In this document: in pieces, positions 17,234 to 24,087 of the stretch
Numbering within the stretch: the first letter of the stretch is position 1
Layout of the letters: every line of letters starts with the position of its first letter
The notes under the pieces: generated by a model
What the model saw: only the letters and a program-made list of their open reading frames with translations
Database searches by the model: none
Told to the model about the DNA's origin: nothing
NCBI RefSeq assembly: GCF_049651805.1
Contig: NZ_JBASCU010000048.1
Coordinates: forward strand, 62,001 to 126,000
Source: Pseudolysinimonas_A sp049651805
GTDB taxonomy: Bacteria; Actinomycetota; Actinomycetes; Actinomycetales; Microbacteriaceae
Length of the DNA: 64,000 nucleotides
Direction of reading: 5' to 3'
Made by a program: the position numbers and the translations under genes

Positions 17234-18467
17234 ACTGGATCGGTCGACCCTGCCGGGGCCGACCCTTGAGGAGTTCGTCGCGGCGCGGGAACGCGTGTCG
17301 GCGGTCGTGCAGACGACGCCGATGGAGGTGTCGCGGTTCCTCTCCGAGATCGCCGGCGTCCCGGTGTTTCTCAAGGCCGAGAACCTGCAACGCACCGGGT
17401 CGTACAAGATCCGTGGCGCTTACAACCGGCTCTCGCAGCTCAGCGACGACGAACGCGCCCGCGGTGTCGTCGCGGCATCTGCCGGCAACCACGCGCAGGG
17501 CGTCGCCCTCGCCGCGCGCGAACTCGGAATTGCCGCGACCATCTACATGCCCACCGGGGTCGCCCTGCCGAAGCTGCAGGCCACCCGTGGGTATGGCGCC
17601 GACGTCGTGCTCGAGGGCGACATCTTCGACGACACCAACGCGGCCGCGCAGGCGTTCGCCGCGACCACCGGGGCGACGTTCATCCCGCCGTTCGACCACC
17701 ATGACGTGATCGCCGGGCAGGGCACGCTCGGGCTTGAGATCCTCGACCAGCTGCCCGATGTCGGTACGATCATCGTTCCGATCGGCGGTGGCGGTCTGAT
17801 CTCCGGTCTCGCCTCGGCGATCGCCCAGGCGGCGCCGGAGCGCAACATCCGCATCCTCGGGGTGCAGGCCCACAACGCCGCACCCTACGTGCCGTCACTC
17901 GCCGCCGACGAGATCATCCCCGTCACCCTGGGCCCGACGATCGCCGACGGCATCGCGGTCGCGCGTCCGGGAACCCTCAACTTCGAGATCATCCGCCTGA
18001 CGGTCGACGATGTCGCCACCGTGAGCGACGACGACATCGCCCGCGCGCTCGTCGTGCTGCTCGAGCGCGCGAAACTCGTCGTCGAGCCGGCGGGAGCCGC
18101 CGGGGTCGCCGCGCTTCTCGCCGACGCCGTCGAGCTCGAGGGACCCACCGTGGTGGTGCTCTCCGGCGGCAACATCGACCCCATGGTGATGGAACGCGTC
18201 ATCGGCCGCGGCCTCGCCGCCGACCAGCGCTACCTCAAGGTCGACATCCCGCTGCCTGACCGGCCCGGTCAGCTCGCGCGCATCGCCGAGATCATCTCGG
18301 AAGCCAACGCGAACGTCGTCGAGGTACTGCACACCCGCCACGGCTCGGGTCTCATGATCAGTGAAGTCGGCATCGAGATCCACATGGAGACCCGCGGGCC
18401 GAAGCACGCCGAACTCGTTCTCGCGCACCTGCGCGACGCGGGGTACCGTCCGCGCGTCACGACCTAG
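17223..18467 (+). CDS. ilvA: Threonine ammonia-lyase with ACT domain
   Basis: Deaminates L-threonine to 2-oxobutanoate, the entry to isoleucine synthesis or threonine catabolism. The 414-residue PLP enzyme has the Schiff-base lysine in RTGSYKIRGAYN (near residue 62), the phosphate-binding loop IGGGGLISG near 190, and a single C-terminal ACT domain (about 335-405) beginning VDIPLPDRPGQLARI. One short ACT domain and this length match the TdcB/short IlvA type rather than the 500-residue IlvA with two regulatory domains. Its start overlaps the transporter upstream. Effector response cannot be read from sequence. Confidence 0.9.
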   Translation: MRAELDRSTLPGPTLEEFVAARERVSAVVQTTPMEVSRFLSEIAGVPVFLKAENLQRTGSYKIRGAYNRLSQLSDDERARGVVAASAGNHAQGVALAARELGIAATIYMPTGVALPKLQATRGYGADVVLEGDIFDDTNAAAQAFAATTGATFIPPFDHHDVIAGQGTLGLEILDQLPDVGTIIVPIGGGGLISGLASAIAQAAPERNIRILGVQAHNAAPYVPSLAADEIIPVTLGPTIADGIAVARPGTLNFEIIRLTVDDVATVSDDDIARALVVLLERAKLVVEPAGAAGVAALLADAVELEGPTVVVLSGGNIDPMVMERVIGRGLAADQRYLKVDIPLPDRPGQLARIAEIISEANANVVEVLHTRHGSGLMISEVGIEIHMETRGPKHAELVLAHLRDAGYRPRVTT

Positions 18468-18481
18468 CCGGCGCGGGACCT

Positions 18482-18513
18482 GAGTAGACCGCGGAGCGGG
18501 CGTGTCGAAGGGT
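18482..18513. repeat. Degenerate palindromic repeat unit
   Basis: GAGTAGACCGCGGAGCGGG followed by CGTGTCGAAGGGTC is a shortened copy of the dispersed unit. It lies exactly between the convergent ends of ilvA and greA. Confidence 0.65.
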
Positions 18514-19004
18514 CAGCCGCGGTAAGTCTCGACCTTGGTGACCTCGACGGCGATCTCTTTGCCATTGGGTGCCGTGTAGCTGGTCTTCTCGCCGACCTTC
18601 AGACCCAGAATCGACTCGCCGAGTGCACTCGTCGCCGGGTAGACGTCGATGTCGCTGGAGTCGTCGGCGATCTCGCGGCTGCCGAGCAGGAAGGTGGTCG
18701 CATCGCCCGCGATCGTCGCGGTGACGACGGTGCCGACCTCGACGACACCCGATGCCGCGGGCGGCTCGCCGACGGTGGCCTCGCGCAGCAGCTGGGTGAG
18801 CTGGCGGATGCGCGCCTCGATCTTGCCTTGCTCGTCTTTCGCGGCGTGGTAGCCGCCGTTCTCTTTGAGGTCGCCCTCTTCGCGCGCCATCTCGATCTTC
18901 TTGGCGATGTCGAGGCGGGCGGGACCTTCCAGCTCGGCGAGCTCAGCGCTCAGCCGGTCGTAGGACTCCTGCGTGAGCCACGTGGTGGCAGCGGTGTCAG
19001 ACAT
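18513..19004 (-). CDS. greA: Transcription elongation factor GreA
   Basis: A 163-residue GreA rescues backtracked RNA polymerase by stimulating transcript cleavage. The N-terminal coiled coil carries the acidic tip region EEGDLKENGGYHAAKDEQG (near 46-64), matching the GreA signature, and the C-terminal FKBP-like domain contains GSREIADDSSDIDVYPATSALGESILG. The start ATG is preceded by AAGGAG, so this gene is leadered, unlike many neighbours. The N-terminal extension MSDTAATTWLTQESYDRL is the form usual in actinobacteria. Confidence 0.95.
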   Translation of the reverse strand: MSDTAATTWLTQESYDRLSAELAELEGPARLDIAKKIEMAREEGDLKENGGYHAAKDEQGKIEARIRQLTQLLREATVGEPPAASGVVEVGTVVTATIAGDATTFLLGSREIADDSSDIDVYPATSALGESILGLKVGEKTSYTAPNGKEIAVEVTKVETYRG

Positions 19005-19073
19005 CGGGTGCTCCTTGCGGGATGGGTGGCGGGGGCAGCGCCTATTCGAAGCGAGCCCCCGACCAAAGCGACA

Positions 19074-19091
19074 GCCCGGCCGAAGCCGGGC
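19074..19091. terminator. Hairpin between the DUF4307 gene and greA
   Basis: GCCCGGC-cgaa-GCCGGGC is a perfect 7-bp stem with a stable tetraloop, 12 nt beyond the DUF4307 stop on the minus strand and 70 nt before greA. It is probably a terminator or transcript-stabilising hairpin. No T-run is present. Confidence 0.55.
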
Positions 19092-19103
19092 AGTCGGACC
19101 ATG

Positions 19104-19499
19104 CTAGGTCAGCCAGCAACGGTAGATCAACCCGGTGACAGCGGGCTCGGTGACCCGAACGTTCTCGACGAACGCTCGTGTGCGGTCGGCCCCGGGGGGC
19201 AAGGCGACGATCTTCCACCCGACGATCGCGAACTGGTCGTTGAGCGCTTGAAGCGCGCACGAGACTGGACGGCCGGGGTCGGTGGTGACCTGGAAACGGA
19301 TGTCGACGGACTCGGCGTATGCCGTGTATCCGGTGTCGCGGGACTCGAGGTTGGGGGCGGGGCTGAACAACCCGACCCAGACCACCCACGCGACGACGGC
19401 GGCGAGCAGTGCTACGGCGCCGATGATCGCGATCGTGAAGCGCCGCCGCCGGTCGGCCGGGGTTCGCCCGTAACGCTCCGCGACCGCATGGTCCGTCAT
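19104..19499 (-). CDS. DUF4307 membrane-anchored protein
   Basis: A 131-residue actinobacterial protein of unknown function. It has an N-terminal basic cytoplasmic stretch (ERYGRTPADRRRRF), one membrane helix (about 22-44), and an outer domain with the family pattern FQVTTDPGRPVSCALQAL and an ending in CWLT; the two cysteines could pair. DUF4307 genes characteristically lie directly upstream of greA in actinobacteria, as here, but no role in transcription has been shown. GGAGGCGAG before the ATG is the ribosome site. Confidence 0.85.
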   Translation of the reverse strand: MTDHAVAERYGRTPADRRRRFTIAIIGAVALLAAVVAWVVWVGLFSPAPNLESRDTGYTAYAESVDIRFQVTTDPGRPVSCALQALNDQFAIVGWKIVALPPGADRTRAFVENVRVTEPAVTGLIYRCWLT

Positions 19500-19548
19500 C
19501 TCGCCTCCATTACTCTGGAACCCAGGCTATTCAACACAGGAGGCCCGT

Positions 19549-19773
19549 GTGTTCCATCTGATCGCGATATCGACTCCGGGTCCCGACGGGGGTGTCGACC
19601 CCAACACAGTCACGCCCGGCGTCGCTGGGTTCGTTGTCACGATCCTGTTCGCGGCGGCCGTGATCGTGCTCGTGATCTCGATGGCGCGCCGCACCCGCCG
19701 CGTCATCCATCGTGCGGCCGCCAACGAGCGACTGGATGCCGAAGAGGCCGCCGGGGAGTCCCGCGAGGCCTGA
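19549..19773 (+). CDS. Small single-helix membrane protein, unknown function
   Basis: A 74-residue protein starts at GTG 19549 with CAGGAGG just upstream as ribosome site. After a short outer N-terminus (TPGPDGGVDPNTVTPGV), one hydrophobic helix (about 25-44) is followed by a basic and then acidic tail (RRTRRVIHRAAANERLDAEE). It is divergent from the DUF4307 gene. I recognise no family beyond its resemblance to short actinobacterial hypothetical proteins in the greA neighbourhood. Confidence 0.75.
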   Translation: MFHLIAISTPGPDGGVDPNTVTPGVAGFVVTILFAAAVIVLVISMARRTRRVIHRAAANERLDAEEAAGESREA

Positions 19774-19831
19774 ACCCCTCACCTATCCGTGACTTTTCGC
19801 GCGGATCGACAAAGAGCGTCGGCGGCGAACG

Positions 19832-20551
19832 TCACCACCCGAGCGGGTCGAGCAGGATGAGCAGGATCGCGGTCCAGTGGCTCAAGAACGCGATCACGGT
19901 ACACGTGTGGAACAACTCGTGGAAGCCGAACCGCCCGGGCCACGGGTTGGGGCGTTTGAACCCGTAGAACAACGCCCCCGCGGTGTATGACAGGCCGCCG
20001 ATGAGCACGAGCAGCATCGCGACGGCGTTGAACTGCACCAGGTCGACCGCATAGAATACCGCCGCCCAGCCGAGCCCGAGGTAGAGCGGCACGTACGACC
20101 AGCGGGGCGCGTGCACCCAGAACACGCGGAAGATGATGCCGAGCAGCGCACCCGCCCACACCGCGATGAGCAACACGATTCCCTTGTCGAACGGCAACGC
20201 GCTGACCGCAAGCGGGGTGTAGGTGCCGGCGATCAGCACGAAGATGTTCGCGTGGTCGAGCCGGCGGAACACGGCCTTGACCTGCGGGCTCCAGTTGAAC
20301 CGGTGGTAGACGGCCGACACTCCGAACAGCAGGATCGACGACGCCATGAAGACCGCCGCACCCGCCTTCGCAGGCCCGCCGTCGGCGAGCACGATGAGCA
20401 CGATCCCGGCGGCCACAGCGAGCGGGGCGGTGACAGCGTGGATCCAGCCCCGCCACGTCGGCTTGCCCTCCACATCCGGGTGGGCGATCGCGTCGTCGAG
20501 CAGCGGGATGTTGGGGATGTCGTCCTCGGTCTCGGAACGCGGCGCACTCAT
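19832..20551 (-). CDS. trhA: TrhA/hemolysin III family membrane protein (PAQR superfamily)
   Basis: The 239-residue protein has seven membrane helices and the conserved polar residues of the PAQR/hemolysin III fold: SAVYHRFNW in the first part, LDHANIFVLIAGTYTP in the middle, and FHELFHTCTVIAF with two histidines at the end. These form a metal-dependent, hydrolase-like site. Bacterial members influence membrane energetics and fluidity; the hemolysin label is historical. The ATG at 20551 is preceded by TAAACT with a 6-nt gap, a leaderless promoter pattern facing the uppS promoter. Confidence 0.88.
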   Translation of the reverse strand: MSAPRSETEDDIPNIPLLDDAIAHPDVEGKPTWRGWIHAVTAPLAVAAGIVLIVLADGGPAKAGAAVFMASSILLFGVSAVYHRFNWSPQVKAVFRRLDHANIFVLIAGTYTPLAVSALPFDKGIVLLIAVWAGALLGIIFRVFWVHAPRWSYVPLYLGLGWAAVFYAVDLVQFNAVAMLLVLIGGLSYTAGALFYGFKRPNPWPGRFGFHELFHTCTVIAFLSHWTAILLILLDPLGW

Positions 20552-20557
20552 GCCGGG

Positions 20558-20604
20558 AGTTTATGACGGCTCCGGACGGAGACCCTGGGAGGGTCGACTA
20601 CCTT
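20558..20604. promoter_or_regulatory. Divergent leaderless promoters of trhA and the Z-prenyl synthase gene
   Basis: The minus-strand TAAACT (20558-20563) lies 6 nt from the trhA ATG. The plus-strand TACCTT (20599-20604) lies 6 nt from GTG 20611. Only about 35 bp separates the boxes, so the two promoters must share upstream DNA. Confidence 0.6.
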
Positions 20605-20610
20605 AGTCAG

Positions 20611-21396
20611 GTGCCACAACGGAACGGGTCATCCGGCAAGGGCCTCTTGTATGGGCTCTACTCGGCCCGACTGCGCAAGGAACTCAGCGACCTGCCGCGA
20701 CCCCACCACGTCGGCATGATCATCGACGGCAACCGTCGCTGGGCGCGGGAGCAGGCGCTCGAAACCGCCGCCCACGGGCATCGCGCGGGGGCGGCGAAGA
20801 TGCGCGAGTTCCTCGGCTGGTGCGACTCGCTCGGCATTCGTATGGTCACCATCTACTTGCTCTCCACCGACAACCTCACGGGGCGCGACCCCGACGAGTT
20901 GGATCAGCTCTTCGAGATCATCGCCGACCTCGCCGACGACCTCTCGCGGGCGGCGGATTGGCGGATTCAGCACGTCGGCACGACCGAGGGCTTGCCGCAG
21001 CAGCTCATCGAGGTGTTGCGTGGCGCCGAAGATCGCACCGCCGCCAACGGCGGCCTGCACGTCAACCTGGCGATCGGCTACGGCGGCCGGCGAGAGATCG
21101 CGGATGCCATGCGCAGCATCGTGCGCACCCACGGCAAGGGCGGGGGCACGATCGACGACCTCGCCGAGATCCTCACCCCGGAACTCATCGCCGACCACCT
21201 GTACACCCAGGGCCAGCCCGACCCCGACCTCATCATCCGCACCTCGGGTGAGCAGCGACTCTCGGATTTCATGATCTGGCAAAGCGCCCACAGCGAGTTC
21301 TACTTTCTCGAGTCGCTCGGCCCCGACCTGCGCGAGGTCGACTTCCTGCGCGCGCTGCGTGCCTACGCCAGGCGGGATCGGCGGTTCGGCGCATGA
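20611..21396 (+). CDS. uppS: Cis-prenyl (Z-isoprenyl) diphosphate synthase, UppS family
   Basis: Condenses isopentenyl diphosphate units in cis onto an allylic primer. The 261-residue protein has the catalytic MIIDGNRRWAREQA near residue 35, the YLLSTDNLTGRD region, and the C-terminal signature DLIIRTSGEQRLSDFMIWQ, all standard for UppS. The N-terminus GKGLLYGLYSARLRKEL resembles the short-chain Z-farnesyl type (Rv1086) known from mycobacteria, so it may make a short product that a second synthase elongates. I prefer GTG 20611, with TACCTT 6 nt upstream; ATG 20563 would add 16 residues. The stop overlaps the next gene (ATGA). Confidence 0.88.
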   Translation: MPQRNGSSGKGLLYGLYSARLRKELSDLPRPHHVGMIIDGNRRWAREQALETAAHGHRAGAAKMREFLGWCDSLGIRMVTIYLLSTDNLTGRDPDELDQLFEIIADLADDLSRAADWRIQHVGTTEGLPQQLIEVLRGAEDRTAANGGLHVNLAIGYGGRREIADAMRSIVRTHGKGGGTIDDLAEILTPELIADHLYTQGQPDPDLIIRTSGEQRLSDFMIWQSAHSEFYFLESLGPDLREVDFLRALRAYARRDRRFGA

Positions 21397-22517
21397 GTGT
21401 CGGCAAGCTCAGCCTCGTCGAGTTCCGGGAACGCTTCGACGAGGAGCCGGGCTACCTCGACTACGCCCGCATCGCGCCCATGGGCCGCACGGCGCTCGAG
21501 GAGCAGACGGCGCTGAGCAGCGGGCTGGAGCACGCCCGGTTCGGGTCACTGGCGGCGCTGCTCTCCCAGCACGATCGCATGAAGGATGCCGTGGCGCGGC
21601 TGGGCGGTTTCCGGCCCGACCAGGTGGTGTTCCAGCCGAGCACCTCGCAGGGGCTCATGCACACGATGTTCGGTGTCACCGGTGGCGTCGCCCTCGCGCC
21701 GACCGAGTTCCCGTCGCTGACCTTCGCGGCGACCCGCGCCGCCGCCTCCCTCGGGGTGCTCGCTCCGCTCTGGCTCGAGACCGAGAACGGCCGAGTCACC
21801 CCGGGCAACCTGCGCGACCAGTTGACCTCATCCGCCGTCGCCGTCGCCGTGAGCCTCGTCGACTACCGCACCGGATATCTCGTCGACCTCGACGGCATCC
21901 GTCAGGTGATCGGCGACCGGTTGCTGATCGTGGATGCCGCCCAAGCGTTCGGCGTCGTCGACGCACCCTTCGAGGTGGCTGATGTCGTCGCCTCCGGTGG
22001 GCAGAAGTGGGCGCGGGCGGGGATCGGCACCGGGTTCCTGGCCATCAGCGACCGGGCGCGCGATCATCTCACTCCCGTGTGGTCGGGCTACCCGGGCGCC
22101 GAAGACGGCTTCTACGACGCGGTCACCGACCCGCTGCCCGGCGCGGCGGCGTTCCAGATCAGCCACGCCGACCCGATCGCCGCGGGACGGTTCGCGGCGG
22201 CCCTCGAAGAGATCGCGGAGGTCGGCATCCCGACCCTCAACGCCGAGATCGCCCGCAACGTCTCGCGCATCATCGACCTCGCTGACGAGTTCGCCATCCC
22301 GGTGACGTCGCCGCGCGCCGAAGGGGAGCGTGCCGGCATCGTCGTGCTCGAGCCGCTGCCCGAGCAGCTCACCGTGCTCGCCGCATCCCTGCACAACCAC
22401 GGCATCACCGCGACGGTGCGCGACACCGCCGTGCGCCTCTCGGCCCATGCCACCGTCGACGAGGAGACCTTCGCGATGCTGCGCGCTGCCCTCGTCTCCT
22501 TCTCGACGACGATCTGA
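21393..22517 (+). CDS. Class V aminotransferase family PLP protein
   Basis: A 374-residue fold-type I PLP enzyme resembling SufS/isopenicillin-N-epimerase-like proteins. VDAAQAFGVVDAPF (near 185) holds the PLP-pyridine aspartate, and SGGQKWARAGIGTGF (near 206) has the Schiff-base lysine. There is no SufS-type catalytic cysteine loop that I can see, so this is not an obvious cysteine desulfurase. It is translationally coupled to uppS (4-nt overlap), a pairing whose meaning is unclear. The substrate is unknown; aminotransferase, epimerase or lyase chemistry is possible. Confidence 0.8.
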   Translation: MSVGKLSLVEFRERFDEEPGYLDYARIAPMGRTALEEQTALSSGLEHARFGSLAALLSQHDRMKDAVARLGGFRPDQVVFQPSTSQGLMHTMFGVTGGVALAPTEFPSLTFAATRAAASLGVLAPLWLETENGRVTPGNLRDQLTSSAVAVAVSLVDYRTGYLVDLDGIRQVIGDRLLIVDAAQAFGVVDAPFEVADVVASGGQKWARAGIGTGFLAISDRARDHLTPVWSGYPGAEDGFYDAVTDPLPGAAAFQISHADPIAAGRFAAALEEIAEVGIPTLNAEIARNVSRIIDLADEFAIPVTSPRAEGERAGIVVLEPLPEQLTVLAASLHNHGITATVRDTAVRLSAHATVDEETFAMLRAALVSFSTTI

Positions 22518-22520
22518 CGT

Positions 22521-22638
22521 TCGGGTAGCTTTCCGTTTTCAGGAAAGTGTGGGGGCGAAGTGGGGGAAGTGCAGGATCTCGGGCCGGATGATTGACTCCA
22601 GAAACTTCTGCCACACCGATTCCTGAAAACGGAAAGCC
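22521..22638. mobile_element. MITE-like element with 18-bp inverted ends
   Basis: GCTTTCCGTTTTCAGGAA (22528-22545) recurs exactly inverted at 22620-22637, and a second inner pair GTGTGG/CCACAC (22547-22552 and 22611-22616) extends the symmetry. The ~118-bp unit is flanked by GACGT at 22516-22520 and 22639-22643, a possible 5-bp target duplication. It has lower GC than its neighbours and no coding capacity. It could instead be a long-stem terminator between divergent functions, but both flanking genes run the same way. Confidence 0.55.
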
Positions 22639-22691
22639 GACGTCACATTCGACCGCCCTGCTGACAGGTACAGGGTGAACGGGAGGACGCG

Positions 22692-23420
22692 ATGAACGAC
22701 GAGGAACTGGATCGGCGCCTGGGGGCCGCCGACCGCATGGCGGGGGTGCGACTCTCTGAGCCGCTGCTTGATCGGGTGCACGCCGATGCGCGGGCTGCGT
22801 CGACGAGAACGTTGCGGCGACGGGCGCTGGGAGTGGCTGGGATCGGGGTGCTCGCACTCGGCGGGTTGGCGACGGCGCCAGCAGCAGCAGACGCGTTTCA
22901 GGACTGGCTCGCGATCGCCGAATGGCAGCCAGAGGCGGGCGGCGAGATCCTCCCAGACAGCGACATGATCGACTTGTCGGCCCCCGACCTGCCCGAGTAC
23001 ATCGCCGCGAGGTTTCCGGAGTGGTTGCCCATCCCGCCCGGAACCACTCGCGACCGGATGATCGACGACGTCGTCGACTTGTGGCAGGGAAAGCCAGATG
23101 TGGGCTTTACGCAGGAGATCGGCTTCCGCTACGACTTCGAACGAATCGCCTACTGCGGGTGGATCGACGCGTGGCTGACCTCGGACGACCCCGCGACTGT
23201 GGCACGAGCGACGCAGATCATCCGCGAGGCGATCGGCTGGCCCGCCTTCAACGCCACGGACGGCGACGGGGGCGTCGTCGCCTTCCTCACCGCCTACGCG
23301 TCAGCCGCTGAGCGGGGAGACCGTGACGGCATCCAGTTCGCCGCCTGGCAGCACGGATGCTCAGCCTGGGACGGCGACCACCGGTCGTGGTGGGTCGAGC
23401 CGAACGTGCAGCCGTGGTGA
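22692..23420 (+). CDS. Anti-sigma-like membrane protein, unknown family
   Basis: The 242-residue protein has an N-terminal cytoplasmic segment of about 40 residues (MNDEELDRRLGAADRMAGV...), a basic RTLRRRA turn, one membrane helix (about 44-66), and an outer domain of about 175 residues rich in tryptophan and acid, with two cysteines (YCGWIDAW and HGCSAW) that may form a disulphide. This topology and its coupling to an ECF sigma gene (GTGA overlap at 23417) suggest a regulator of that sigma factor, but no ZAS or other named anti-sigma motif is present. GGGAGG precedes the ATG. The gene order is inverted from the usual sigma first, anti-sigma second. Confidence 0.6.
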   Translation: MNDEELDRRLGAADRMAGVRLSEPLLDRVHADARAASTRTLRRRALGVAGIGVLALGGLATAPAAADAFQDWLAIAEWQPEAGGEILPDSDMIDLSAPDLPEYIAARFPEWLPIPPGTTRDRMIDDVVDLWQGKPDVGFTQEIGFRYDFERIAYCGWIDAWLTSDDPATVARATQIIREAIGWPAFNATDGDGGVVAFLTAYASAAERGDRDGIQFAAWQHGCSAWDGDHRSWWVEPNVQPW

Positions 23421-23980
23421 CCGCGACCTCTGCCCAGCGAGCTTTCGACGCCAGAGTGCGCGACCTCGTGCCCGACCTGCTCGCCTACTTCGGGCGGCGA
23501 CTGGACAGCCCCGATGACGCGGCTGACGCTCTCGGCGAGACGCTCCTCGTGTTGTGGCGCCGTCGCCGTTCAGTTCCCGAGGGAGCCGAGTCGTCTCGTC
23601 AGTACGCATTCGGGATCGCGCGAAACGTGCTTGCCGCTGCGCGTCGCGGCCGGATCCGCAGACGCGAACTTGCTGATCGGATCGCTGAGGAGCTCACCGT
23701 CGCACGCATCGAGTCGCCGACGCCCGTCGATTTCGACCTGGAGGCAGCGCTCACGGAGCTACCTGAGCGCGACCGAGAGCTCGTGCTGCTCGTCGCTTGG
23801 GAGGGCTTCGGAGTGGCCGACGCCGGGGCGGTGCTCGGCCAGCGCCCCGACGCGGCGCGGCAGCGCTACTCCCGGGCGCGCGCTCGCCTGCGCGACCGGC
23901 TCACGGCATCCTCGAAGATTCACGCGACCGAAACGCGCGCGGGGCGTGTCGGAGCGCGGGAGTCAACCGCCCAGGGTTAG
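23417..23980 (+). CDS. ECF-type RNA polymerase sigma factor
   Basis: A 187-residue sigma-70 family protein with only regions 2 and 4. Region 2 (about 12-75) includes LLAYFGRRLDSPDDAADALGETLLVLWRRR and the core-binding QYAFGIARNVLAAARRGR. Region 4 (about 110-165) has LPERDRELVLLVAWEGFGVADAGAVLGQRPDAARQRYSRARARLRD, a clear helix-turn-helix. The GTG start overlaps the stop of the upstream membrane gene, so the two are co-translated. The target promoters are unknown; an autoregulatory promoter would be expected before 22692, exactly where the MITE-like element lies. Confidence 0.85.
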   Translation: MTATSAQRAFDARVRDLVPDLLAYFGRRLDSPDDAADALGETLLVLWRRRRSVPEGAESSRQYAFGIARNVLAAARRGRIRRRELADRIAEELTVARIESPTPVDFDLEAALTELPERDRELVLLVAWEGFGVADAGAVLGQRPDAARQRYSRARARLRDRLTASSKIHATETRAGRVGARESTAQG

Positions 23981-23991
23981 CGTCGAGACAT

Positions 23992-24080
23992 CAGGCACGG
24001 CGCCTGGTCAGAGCGGCCACGTAAGTTCGTTCCGAGTTGAAGTGGCCGAACCGTTGCAGAGCCGGGGGAGACATCCCCGG
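23992..24080 (+). ncRNA. Candidate structured 5' leader of phoH
   Basis: Three hairpins sit in a row in the sigma-phoH gap: CAGGC/GCCTG (23992-24006), CGGCCAC ... GTGGCCG (24014-24020 with 24042-24048), and CCGGGG-gagacat-CCCCGG (24062-24080). The loop of the second is AT-rich (GTAAGTTCGTTCCGAGTTGAA), unlike the surrounding DNA. The last stem lies just before the likely GTG start, where it could gate translation. I do not recognise a named riboswitch class. Confidence 0.45.
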
Positions 24081-24087
24081 GGATGGA

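Noticed and set aside
20563..20610. ATG 20563 as the start of the Z-prenyl synthase
   Set aside because: It overlaps the divergent trhA -10 box, has no ribosome site and adds residues not typical of the family; GTG 20611 has a TACCTT box 6 nt upstream. It remains possible.
21393..22517. Class V protein as SufS cysteine desulfurase
   Set aside because: The Lys-PLP motif fits the fold, but no catalytic Cys loop or suf genes are seen.
23992..24080. The phoH leader as a ydaO (cyclic di-AMP) riboswitch
   Set aside because: The run of G's and the AACCG segment are superficially similar, but the conserved core and pseudoknot pattern of ydaO cannot be laid out.
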